This document shows, in pieces, positions 35,990-47,700 of a DNA stretch of 64,000 bases. The stretch comes from Bugulina stolonifera (Eukaryota > Bryozoa > Gymnolaemata > Cheilostomatida > Bugulidae). Where the stretch lies: assembly GCA_935421135.1 (NCBI GenBank), contig OW285191.1:11907700-11971699 (forward strand), in the 5' to 3' direction. Position 1 is the stretch's first letter; each line of letters begins with the position of its first letter. The position numbers and the translations under genes were made by a program. The notes under the pieces are model-generated. The model did not search any database and had not been told where the DNA came from. It saw only the letters and a program-made list of their open reading frames with translations.

Positions 35990-35999
35990 ATATTTCAAA

Positions 36000-37130
36000 T
36001 TATGAATAGATAATTTATTGCTAATTGCCTGTTTTAGTACGGGAGTTTTTATTTTATTGTATAAAAGAAACAACTTCTTAAGAGAGGACAACTTCCAAAT
36101 GCTACAAAATTTCTAAGAACAATCATCATTTCCCTTACATGTAGCTAAGCTAAACACTGGCATTTACTTTCATAGATATGAATTCTGCACCTGAACATCG
36201 GCATTAGTTCTCTTCCTTGGCATGACTTCATAGTGCATTCATTTTACTTGTTGTTACATGCTTACCAGTGCCTGGCCATTGACATTATTAACAAATTGGA
36301 AGTTGTGCTCTCCTACTTGGGAGAGGACAACTTCGAATTATAAGTTATGTATAATAAATCTCATCATTTACATGACTTGTAGTATCCAGCAAATAAGTAA
36401 GCAGCAAGTAGTAAGCAGCAAATAATGGCTCAACATGTTCAAAATTTAAACAGTTGATTTATTATATATTGCCTACCACCACCGAAGTATTTTGAATAGA
36501 ATGGGGGTGTAAAGCATAACAGTATAATGCGTATAACAGAACATGAAAAATGTGAATGAATAGAATTTACAACTCAAATAAGGAACTAAATTTGACAACA
36601 TACTCTTAGAAATGTACACATAGTGCAAACTCCAAGAAGTATTTAAACAAAAAACTAAATAAATAATAACAAAAACCTAAACATAGCCCAACCATCCAAG
36701 TAAAAACCTCATGTTCACATAAAAATAAACACTAGTAGAATTTTAATGCACATTGAATGAACTTATCCCTAGAGACCTGTTAGAGACGAAAAGGAATGTT
36801 AACTATAAAATAAATATAACTCTGTCAACATACATGTAAAAATTAGTAATTCTAATTGAAATAGGTGAGCGAATCTCTATAGAAGACTACATAACATGAC
36901 CATATGGTATGACTAAATATGACGTCACTTCATGACACATGTGTATAATGTATTGCACTGGATGTCCATAATAATAAAATTCTCTACATCCCCAAAAATT
37001 GAGTAGAAAGACATGAAAATCTCAGTCTGTATTCTTACACCCTATTAGAGGAGGGTGTAAAATTAGGTCATTGCTAGACTGCATAGTGATTTGATTTAAC
37101 CCAACCATATATTACTATAAGGGAAACTAA
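36000..37130. other. Intergenic stretch without recognised genes
   Basis: AT-rich. The only structure noted is the hairpin motif: gagaggacaactt at about 36080 and a complete stem at 36299-36334 (gaagttgtgctctcc, loop tactt, then gggagaggacaacttc). The 3' end presumably includes the untranslated tail of the minus-strand ELOVL gene. Confidence 0.5.
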
Positions 37131-40100
37131 CTACTCAGCCTTGACCCTGCCGTTGGTGTGAGCAACTGCCTGATCACCTTTAGCCAGATCTACAGTAGTT
37201 GTCTTCCCTTGTCTCCTGGTAGGAGATAGATAAGCTTTAATGTAGAAATTAGTGAAGAAAAACAGCATAGAAGCTCCATAAAAAGTACTCCATATACAGA
37301 AACCATGGTAGAGCATACCTATAGTAGAGTACACCATGTCTATCAGGAACTGAACCATCTGAAATAGAATACAACAGTTGTTAGAATTATCCACTCTTTT
37401 AATCAAGATTTACCTCCCTCATATGTCACAGAGTCCTTACAAGAGATGAAGTCAATGAAATCACATTTGCAAATAAATCAAAAATGGAAAACAGAAAAAC
37501 CAAACCATTAATTCTATCCATGTGGGTTGCAGTACAAAAAAAATTGCAAACTAGTAGTACAGGCCTACAACTACATGCAGTAATAATATAGGCCATCTAC
37601 GGACTTAGCAAATAGATCACTGGATGACCTAGTAATAATACAGGCCTACAAGCATACAGGTCGCTGGATGACCTAGTAATAATACAGGTATATATTTGTA
37701 GGTCACTGGGTGACCTAGTAATAATACAGGCCTAATAGTAAATAGATCACTAGATGACCTAGTAATAATACAGTTCATTGACTAACCTGAAACTCTGTTA
37801 GTCTTCTCTTCCAGCTTGGTCTGAATGCAGATTTAACATAGCCTGTGTACCCATAATAAAAGTACATAACCACGTGCACCAAAGAGTTTAGAGCTATCCC
37901 TGGAGCTAAGGCTCCCCATGCAGAGTACCTGCAGAGCAACCATAACAGTAATCTATGAGTAGACGATTCCACATTGTGTGTTAATGAGAAGATACAAAAG
38001 TAAACCTAGATTAGTGTACACAATAACAAAGGCAGTATGAAACATTTGGCAGCTCTATGTAGAAATGTATGTTCAAGTGGAAAAAGAACAAAAAATATTT
38101 GTATTTGAAAGATTGCTGGTCGATAGGCTTGGCTAATTTCATATATAACTGTGTCTTAATCATCTCTCTGTGGCCAACTTCAAATTCAAATGGACCCAAT
38201 CTACATATTATAGTTGCAATTTAGTTTTGAAGTTATGCTCTCTTTCACCATGAAAAGACAACTCCCATGAAAGGTGAAAATGCGGACAAGCATTGGCAAC
38301 CAACAAATGCCGTGACAAACATATTGGGTGAGTATGAAACGCTGTGAGCTCTCTATTAGCAAATCATAGTTCAGCCACTACGAGTCAGGTCACATGCCCA
38401 TGTTCACAAAACTTCGAGATTTTTAGGCACATTGAGGCCTGGGTGATTAGAGACTTCACCCACAAGTGCTCTTGTGCATTTTCACCTTCAGATAACATTT
38501 TGCTATATATTGAATAGACATGGGAAGACATTGACAATGACATCTACAGTTACTGCAATTATTTCCAATGAGATCTAACCCAGTTGCTATAAGCACTTGA
38601 TACTGCAGGTTTTAACACACACCTGAGAGCATAGAATACTAGGAGTATCATAGTACTGTGATGATATACATGTAACACAGTTATCTGACGTCCTTTATTC
38701 CTTACAACCATAAATACTGTATCCATTAGCTCAAGGACCTTTGTATAACCATACACCCTATAGAAGGGCGTCATCTGGGGGTTATCAGACATGTTGTATA
38801 TCCTCTCAGCATTATACATTGCTACACTGAGTCCCACAAATGTGTATAGACTTAACAATGAGCATATCATATTGTACACCAGAAGTGGCTAGAAATAAAT
38901 AAAAAACACCAATTTGTAGTAACAGGTTTTGCATACAACTTATTCCTATTAATCCCAATACATTGTATGGATATAGGCCTACATAGTATTACCACACATA
39001 TAAAACACCCAGTTATCAAAACGGCTGCAGTTAAACTTCAGGCAGACTAAAACAAAAATTAGAAATATTTGGCATCAATTAAAAAAAAATTTAGAATACC
39101 TGAAGTATAAACAAACATGATTTATCCGGCTATTGTGGTAACTAGTAAGTACAAACTTTTAACATTATTATTTCAAATTCAAGAGCAGTTAAATGTGGAC
39201 AGTCCACAAACATTGTATAACACCTAGTACACGCCCACGAGCCAATCAGCAATCAATAAATTGTCTAACTGATCAACTTATTTCAGCCAGTATATATTGT
39301 AGACTGCCAACAGAGCGCTTGCTACATGTACATGTATATGCTAGAACAATACAAGAATCAATATAGGTTGGCTGGATAGGCTCAGTTAAAACAACGTACA
39401 ACTCTTTCTAATACAGCTCGGCCTAGTGTATCAAAACCGTAGCCCATGTCACGTTCTGGTGATGCCCTGGTTTGGAATTTTAGTCATTAATGATTTTTCA
39501 TACAAAATATTTGCTATTTTCGTGACCAGATTGGTTACAAACAGTCAGGATATGTAATATAGCAGCCTCTAAACTAATTGTAACAATTTTCATTTTATCG
39601 CATAGCCTATTATCTTCACACTTCTACAAGACATCATGGTTGCCTTAGCTTGAGACTTAGCCTGTCTTGATTAGTTGTGTTTCGCAGAGTTGTTTGCTCA
39701 CATGTGCGAGCAAACAACTCCGCATACTAGTACTTGTAGCAAACTAGTACCTGAAGCAAAAACATACCCCACTAGCTTAGTTTGTACCTACATGTAACTG
39801 AGAACTGTGCCCAGAGCAGACATGCCATAAAGTGTGGTGCTCATTGTCAAAAACACTTGAGGTAGTTTAGCAGCCAAAAGAGTCTGTTGTCTCACGCATG
39901 AAAGAAATCTCCCTCTTTGATGTCAGCCCCCAACTTGTCATGTATGGAGCACAGCAATACTGTGGAGTGTGAAATCAGAGTCAATGTATTTTTGATCTAG
40001 CTTCACCTTTCTAGCATCTCAAGATTCAAAGATAGATTTGGGTACTCTTAAATTTCACTAGTTCTGCACCTAACCTAACTCACCTTTGCTAGCTCCAAAG

Positions 40101-40215
40101 TTTTCCCATATTTTTTCCACAATAAAGGACCAAACATAGCCATCATAGTATAAGCAGCATATACTGGAAACACATCCAGTGCCACCAAACGCCAGAAAAA
40201 CTCTAGCATGTGCAT
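37131..40215 (-). CDS. ELOVL-type very-long-chain fatty acid elongase, 4 exons, 255 aa
   Basis: Condensing enzyme of fatty acid elongation in the endoplasmic reticulum membrane (malonyl-CoA plus acyl-CoA to 3-ketoacyl-CoA). Minus-strand exons: 40215-40084, 38888-38623, 37928-37787, 37358-37131. GT-AG introns and phases agree (768 bases). The catalytic histidine box HVYHH is at 117-121, preceded by DTVFMVVRNK. NSLVHVVMYFYYG and RLTEFQMVQF are the other family signatures, and about six to seven hydrophobic segments are visible. The start is the first ATG after an in-frame TAG. The N-terminus begins close to the PLLWKKYGK block, so the protein is slightly shorter than the usual 270-300 aa. The tail (GRVKAE) has no clear dilysine signal. 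I cannot choose the ELOVL subtype. A four-unit repeat (gatgacctagtaataataca) occupies intron 3. Confidence 0.9.
37600..37775. repeat. About four tandem units in ELOVL intron 3
   Basis: gatgacctagtaataataca recurs at about 37622, 37668, 37709 and 37754, with variable spacers of 20-30 bases containing agatcact or aggtc. It ends just before the exon 3 donor at 37786. Confidence 0.75.
39683..39723. repeat. Perfect short hairpin
   Basis: gagttgtttgctc (39687-39699), loop acatgtgc, gagcaaacaactc (39708-39720): a 13-bp perfect stem, extended by outer GC pairs. It lies in ELOVL intron 1. It is a variant of the GAGTTGT hairpin motif seen elsewhere in the window. Confidence 0.85.
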
Positions 40216-41366
40216 TGCTGTTTTATGCTAGGAAAACAAATGTATACGAAGCAAAAACCTGGAAGACCAAAATGACCAAAGGGCGATCAGGAAAACCTAA
40301 TGCAATGTTGGATTTAAAAACATCTAACTTGACTTGCTTCCCCCGTTATATTCTACTTACTAGAATATGCTATGTATTACTTTGGTATAAAAGTATATAC
40401 TTTGCAAACTAGTATATCGCAGGCTAATAGATAAAATGCTATAAAGTTTAAAATAGTCAATTCAGGATCTCTACCGACGATATGAGCGGCTAGTACTTGT
40501 GCTATCGCAGGCTCTTTTGCGCTAGGAGGACACTTTTGTTCAGCAACATATCAACAACATGGCCGATAAAATTAAAAATAGCGGAGAATAGAAATTTAGT
40601 AAAGTGATGTATTTGTCTATTTGATGCATTTATGATAAATCGTATGTTATGATCTCGATGTGTTTAGTTAGAAAGGTGCATTTTTATTTTATTCCAATAA
40701 CAACAGCGTTAGTGTAGTACCATCAACATAGCACTGACTGAGGTGCTCCCTTTATCAAAAGAAAATTAAAGAGCCCACTATTTCGTCAAAGGTATTCAAA
40801 ATTAATTAGGCCTGAATTTTTTAACAAGCAAATAACAATATTAATTATTATTATTATTAAATGTTAGTACTAAAATTCCAAAATTAAATATGCTGTTCTG
40901 GATTCACAAGAGCCCAATAAGTTGTAACCGTTTTATGCATTGTCAGTATCCCACTGACACATCCAATCTCAGCTGAGCTAGGACCAAAAACTAGAATATT
41001 ACTCTAGTCAGTCGCAGGTACCTGACCAGTATTCCTTCTTATTCTCACTCATAATAGTTAGTCATTGTAGCAGTCCAAAACTACTCCCATAGAGTTAAGT
41101 ACATATTATTCTCTATTACATTATTTTGTTTTCTAACTAACCGATAGACGATAGAACTACTCGAACATGTATACTACTCATCTATTACAGAGAACAAATC
41201 AGAAAAATTACAGTTGAAGACCAGCCAATCTGTACTAAAACAGCTGATGACCATACATGCGAGGTAAGATTAGATATATAATAAAATAGGATACGAAACT
41301 CGTATCTATTGCCTTTATAACATAAAATATATACATATATAATTACTATTATACAAAGCACAGCCA

Positions 41367-41621
41367 TTATAACAAATCAAATATAGGTAAATATTTGTAA
41401 GGTATAAAATCTGCCGTTAGGGGAATTTGTACAATTGGATCGAGCATTTGGTGCGTATAGTCTGCACTCATCTGGCGATATTCGAGGGTCATCTCTTTCA
41501 ATAGCAAGGACAAATTAAGTAACTCCGTTGTTATCATTATGGCAAGGGTCCTTGTCACGGGAAGTTCCTGAATTCAATAGATAAAAGATGCGTGTCACCT
41601 GCTCACCAGGCTCTGGTACAT
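41367..41621 (-). CDS. Candidate 71-aa gene with a 39-bp intron, divergent from NEK9
   Basis: Exon 1 would be 41621-41607 (ATG, five codons). The intron would be 41606-41568 (gtgagc ... gaattcag, only 39 bases). Exon 2 is 41567-41367, open for 66 codons to TAA, including LKEMTLEYRQMSADYTHQML and FIPYKYLPIFDLL. An in-frame stop lies just upstream of exon 2, so it needs the splice or another upstream exon. The residue mix looks like real protein, leucine-rich and helical. The ATG lies 151 bases from the divergent NEK9 start, so the two could share a promoter. I do not recognise it. Confidence 0.35.
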
Positions 41622-41772
41622 TCAATGGTAGTTTACACCAGACTTGTAAAACATCATAAGACTGGTTGTGAATGCAGTGTCACCATTACAACCACTAACT
41701 CAGTGAGGAAGCCACTAATGACTATGGAGTAATATTTTGTAGGACATAATAATACCTTCTTGAAGAAATAAT

Positions 41773-44700
41773 ATGTCAGTAGAAGGAGTTCAACAGAGGG
41801 ATATAGACTCACCAACTGAGGTCACCTATGTTCCTATCAAAGTTCTCGGAAAGGGGGCTTTCGGCGAAGCTACGTTATACCGACGAGTTGAGGTACACTG
41901 TTGTTTATCAACTAAGGCATCTTAATTACAGCCGTTACTTTCTTTGTTTATTTCAAAGGACTCCAAATTATAGAAAATGCCTATTGCTTATGATTTTTTC
42001 ATTGTTAGGATAACTCCCTGGTTGTGTGGAAGGAAGTGAACTTGAGTAAGTTATCAGCTAAAGAGGAAAGTGATTCAGCAAATGAAGTTGATATACTCGC
42101 TCTACTTGATCATGCTAATATAATAACTTACTACAATCACTTCATAGACGCTGGCATGCTACTCATAGAAATGGAATATGCTAATGGTAATTTTATAGAT
42201 TATGGTTTGTAAATGCTGCACACAAGTTTACCCTATTAACTTATCTGTTCTGCCATAGCTTTGTATAATTGTAAATTACTTAACAGCGTTGAGTTAATGA
42301 ATGTTATATTAACTGCTCAGATCTCATCAATATGCTGTTGTTTTTGATAAGTTTAAAGTCAGTGGTAATTCTATTTATTGCTGATACGGTTAGCAGATAT
42401 TTTCTGTTCTCTTCTCATTAGTTCTGCTGCTGCTTCTCTCACTTTAATTCTCTTTCCCATCAGGTGGAAACTTATACCAGAAGATTGTACAGACTCCAGA
42501 CTTGCTGAGTGAAGATAAGATTATCTGGTATTTCTACCAATTGACCTCTGCAGTTTCATTTATACATGACATTGGTATTATACACCGAGATATCAAGTCT
42601 CTCAACATATTCCTGACCAAAGGAGGTCTCTGTAAACTAGGAGACTTTGGCATCTCTAAAGTGATGGACTCCAAAACACAGATGGCTGAATCGGTAAGTT
42701 AACTATACACCAAATCCTAGGGTAGAGTGTGTTTTATCCTCTGCCATTGTCATAACTGAACTGAAATCTACACTGGAAATTGCGGAGATGTAGAATATCA
42801 AACAAGTCTGGTCATTTCAATACGTTTTCCTGACACACACTACATTTCTTGTTTTTCATCATCTATTGTTGTCTGGGTATCTAGCATTTACTACATACTG
42901 TGTATATACACTATTTACTTACATGTATATTACAATATAGTAGTAAGATGATATTCTATTTTTACCTGCAATATGCCTGTTGGAAACTCTCAATAGTGTT
43001 CTGATAGAGCGTCTTCACTCAGCACTGTAAGACTGAAATACTGAAATGCTCCCAGAAGTGAATGTATAACTGCGTACTTTTATGCTATATATTTACCTGC
43101 AGTATATCTGACTCCTGTACTATATTTACCTGCAGTATGTTGGAACTCCATACTACATGTCACCTGAGCTAATCAAAGGAGAATCATATAACTCCAAGTC
43201 AGATATCTGGGCATGTGGTTGTGTTCTGTATGAGCTCTGTACTCTCAAACGAGTATTTGAAGCTACAGTAAGTCCACTATTTATATTACTTCATTAGACT
43301 TACATGTAGACATTGCGTAGAAATTTGAAGCTACAGTAAGTCCACTATTTATTTTACTTTATTAGACTTACTAGTTGGCCACTGTGTAACATAATGTTCT
43401 AATCCAGGGTACTATATGATTGTAAATTGTAGTTGGTGCTTTGGAGTTGTTACACCTTTATAGCATGTGCAAGATCACATGCTATACTTCTTCTAAAATT
43501 ATCTTGAATTTCTACTCTCTATTACAATATGTGGATATAACCATGGTTAGCAAGTCTAGATTTTTTAAGTAGTGTGATGTGAGTAATCAGCTATGAAATA
43601 CGCTCGACAACTGGTGTGAGATCAAAGTATGATATACTGTAATTATTGTTTTAGAACGCACTACGATTGGCTGCAGTCATTGTTCAAGCTGAATATAAAC
43701 CAATCAGTGAGGACCTGTACTCTTCTAGCTTGCAGACCATGCTAACTGATATATTAAACAAGGACCCTGTGCAACGACCCGCAGCCTCAGATCTCTTTCA
43801 GTATGAGTGCATGCAGAAGTATGCCAAGTATGTTATATGGAGCAAACAACTCCTAAGTAGTTCTAATATTCTTCTGGACTTGATATTCATGCTGTGCACA
43901 CATAAAATAGTATTTAGATATGTTTTAGTAACTAAACAATAGCGCTGTTGAAGTTCTGTTTAAGTATTTACAAAGTAAGGTGAGATTTGTTTAATGACCT
44001 AATGTATAGGATATTGAACTTGGACTGGAGTATTGATTGCTTCTACAGTGTGCTATGCATATAATACTCTCTGTATGTGTATTATATGATATTATTCTAT
44101 ATTATGTTTGTGAGCTTATATCTGCTATTGTTTAATCAGTGGTGGATCGCATATCCTAATGCTAAACGAGACTAAACGTCAATATTATTCTCCAACAATG
44201 CACAAAGATTTTTAACATACATGTAGATTCAACATGTTACTTACTCTTCAAGTAAGCTCGTTATGATTGAATTTTTAGAGTAGATTATAATATAATATGA
44301 ATTTCTGCATAACTTACCCCCAATTTGTTTACATCTCTATCCACCACTGTGTCAACTTTGAAAAGTTTATTTTATGTGTATTAAATAGCTGATGTCAAGT
44401 CAGCACATTAACTCAGCAGTGCACTCTATCACGCTGCCGCTCTCTCTTACAGGGACATAGAGACATGCGTTTGGAAACTGAATGCGTCAACACGTCTAGC
44501 TCGTCTCTCCTCCATGGCAGTAGAATCTCAGCCTATAGTCATCTCTCAGTTTACAGAGGTGAGGACTGTTTACATTGCGTTCTACCAGTCTACCATGCTC
44601 ATGACCGTGTATATCATCTTTAGCTGTTTTATATCTTAGTACTCCCAATGTATGGCCTGTCGTCTGCATGTATCTACAGTGTAATCAGGTATGTGGATAA

Positions 44701-47700
44701 GACAATCATCTATAGAATGTTATTCTAATTGGATACGTCCAAATTTGTTGATACCTTAACTCTCTGGCAAGTCACAGCAGTTAAATCTACTTATATAAAT
44801 TTTTTGCCTGCGTTTTACTAATTTTAAGTAAAATGCTGTGGTGGTAGATAATCGTACTCCCTGAAAACTATCTGAGTCAAATCATGCTAGAACCATATAA
44901 ACTGAGCTGGATTAATTGTGCACTAAGTTAGTAGCACTCTTGTGGCTCAGTCGAAGCTGTTACTCTCTCTCCATAAAACATTCCTGAGTTGTTCTGCCTT
45001 AATTATTAATATATTGTTGTAAAGGAAACTGATGTGACCAACAATAGACTTTTTTCCATACCTTCTTTAGGTGTTTGTATGGGGCGGTGGTAAGGTCATC
45101 CCTAGAAAGCTGGATGTTTTTAAGGATGATAAGGCTGCTGCTCAGATTTCATGTAATAAGAATCACTATGCTGTGGTCACAGTGGAGAAGGAACTGTTTA
45201 CGTGGACTGTAAGTCTTATTCAATTGAGGATCATTTTTACCTTTTTGGATGCTATATTTACCCCTAAGATCTGAACCCTTGCATACATCTGTAATTCTCT
45301 CAATATTCTCCCAGATACACATCTCATTGTTTTATTCTCTAGAGTTCACACATCCAGGGATCTACGGTAGGTCAACTGGGTCACGGTGATGTCACAGCAT
45401 GCAAGAACCCGAAGAAAGTAGAGGCATTTGAAGGTGTACCAGTAAAACAGGTGGCATGTGGGGAGGAGTTCACTTTGTGTTTGGCAGGTCTGTGCAGTTG
45501 ATTTTTAATACTCTAAATTATTGCCACACATGGCAGGTCTGTAAAGAGATTGTGCCATGGATTGTGCTCATCAGGTGACGTTCAGAGATTATGTGACCGA
45601 CAATGCTATCAGCTGCATACATACATGTAATTTGGGAATTATTAGTTGACTTTGACATTGAATATACAAATACATGGTCATGTACATCTGACATTTACTA
45701 AATCCAAACCTACTGAGATATTTGTGTTATAAGATTTGTCAGTAGTTGATAATTTGCAAATGAACATTGTGTTGATAAATCATATCTTGTCATACGTCTT
45801 GATTTCATTATAAACACCTCCACAACTAAATGGCATGAACCTCTGCAGCAGCATATTCTGTACTTCCCCCGGTAAGCAATAAGTAAAACATATTGTCCCC
45901 GTTCCAATATGTTAGAATATTATCTGGTTTATGATGTTGATCTCTCGTTATAGACGATGGAACCTTATATTCATTTGGAGGGGACTATTATGGATGTCTT
46001 GCTCAAGACACGGATGAACAGGTGCTCTCTCCTACTCCTATAACTCACTTTGACTATTCTGTCAGTCAGGTGTCAGCAGGTGACTGTCATGTGGTCGTGC
46101 TGACACAATGTGGCAAGGTTCTCACATGGGGATGTGGAGAATTTGGTAAGCTGACAAAATATTTCCACTATGCGCTGTGATCCATAGTTTGAGATCTTTG
46201 TGATAGCAACAATTGACTTAGGGACACTCGAACCACATCGAGAAGGCAGCATTTCCTGCTTTGGCTCTCATGTGTTACCAAGTATATATCTATTTTTCCA
46301 ACTGCTACATTAAATCATTCGCATGGTTGTTACATAGGACGGCTCGGTAACGGCTGTGAGGATGATACATCGGTACCGCAGCAAGTGACTCTGCCCGTCA
46401 AACAGAGTATAGAGTCAGTAGTAGCTGGTCCTGATTGCACATTTCTTATAACTAGCACAGGTAAGCTACTAGCCTGTGGAAACAATGAACACAACAAACT
46501 AGGATTGAACAGTGAGATCAGAGGTATCACTAAGAGGAAGGCTAAGGTGAGTGAGATCTAAAGCTATGAGTTATTTGTGAAAGCGTCATAACTTCATGTC
46601 AGTTTACGTAACAAAATAATCATCCACGACTAAGTTTCTTGTTAGATTTTTGAACGGATATCAAGAAGGACAACTCCAAAGTTATTATTCATGGTTACTC
46701 TTGTTACTCTCCAAAGTTGGTCCCGCAGTCTAAACTCATAATTCTACATGTAGTTGTTCCTGGCACTATTTGGGGGGTTAGACATGTTAAAGTGTATCTA
46801 TGTGAACTTTAAAGAGGTTATCAAGTTCCAGCCTCATTCCTGTGTTGAAATTGATTTAATTAGATTATTTTCCCTGTATATTATACTACGAAGCCTGGGG
46901 TGGCCAACTATTCCTATCAATTATTTATATAGACATGCTCTCGACACTGTAACTCAGGTGTTTGTTATATTATATCATACAGGTGTGTTATGACACCCCA
47001 TGTCAGTACAGTATGGCAACAGTCAAACATCTTAGAAATAATAGAATAACACAAATTAGCTCTGGGCCCACACATACTGCTGTAGTTACAAGTGAGTATA
47101 TTGACATCACAGTCAAGTGTTTTATTTATTTGAACATGCAAGTTGAAATTTTATTCAAATAACTCATAGTTATGTAGATCTAGAACATCTTGCATGAGGT
47201 TCTGGAATATTCAAATGAATCCGTATTTACAGGAGCAACACTTGAGGTGTTAAACTTGGACTGTATAACTTCATGAACCATCCCGGTCCTGTTGTAGATT
47301 TTGGTCAGATGTTGACGTTTGGTAACAATAAGTATGGTCAGCTGGGTTTAGGTGACTTCAGGGAGCATCCTGGTATTAACCTGGTGAGTGGAGTGCTAGC
47401 GGGAAGGAAGGTTACACAGGTGGCATGTGGTGACATGTTCACAGTTATAGCTACAAATGGTAAGTGTTTGCTATTTGAAATTTCTATGTGGTACATATTA
47501 ATATGCACTGTTACATATAATGTGCATACAGTAGAGCATTCATGCCCTCAATACTTGCTTATATAAAATGTATGGTAAAAATAAAAACTTTTGTTTTAAC
47601 TGGGAATCTGAGGCTAACACACTCTGCTCCTCCTTTGAATTCAAATATCATTTTTATCTGTATAACTATTATCCCACTGCTATAGCATTATGTGGGTCCA

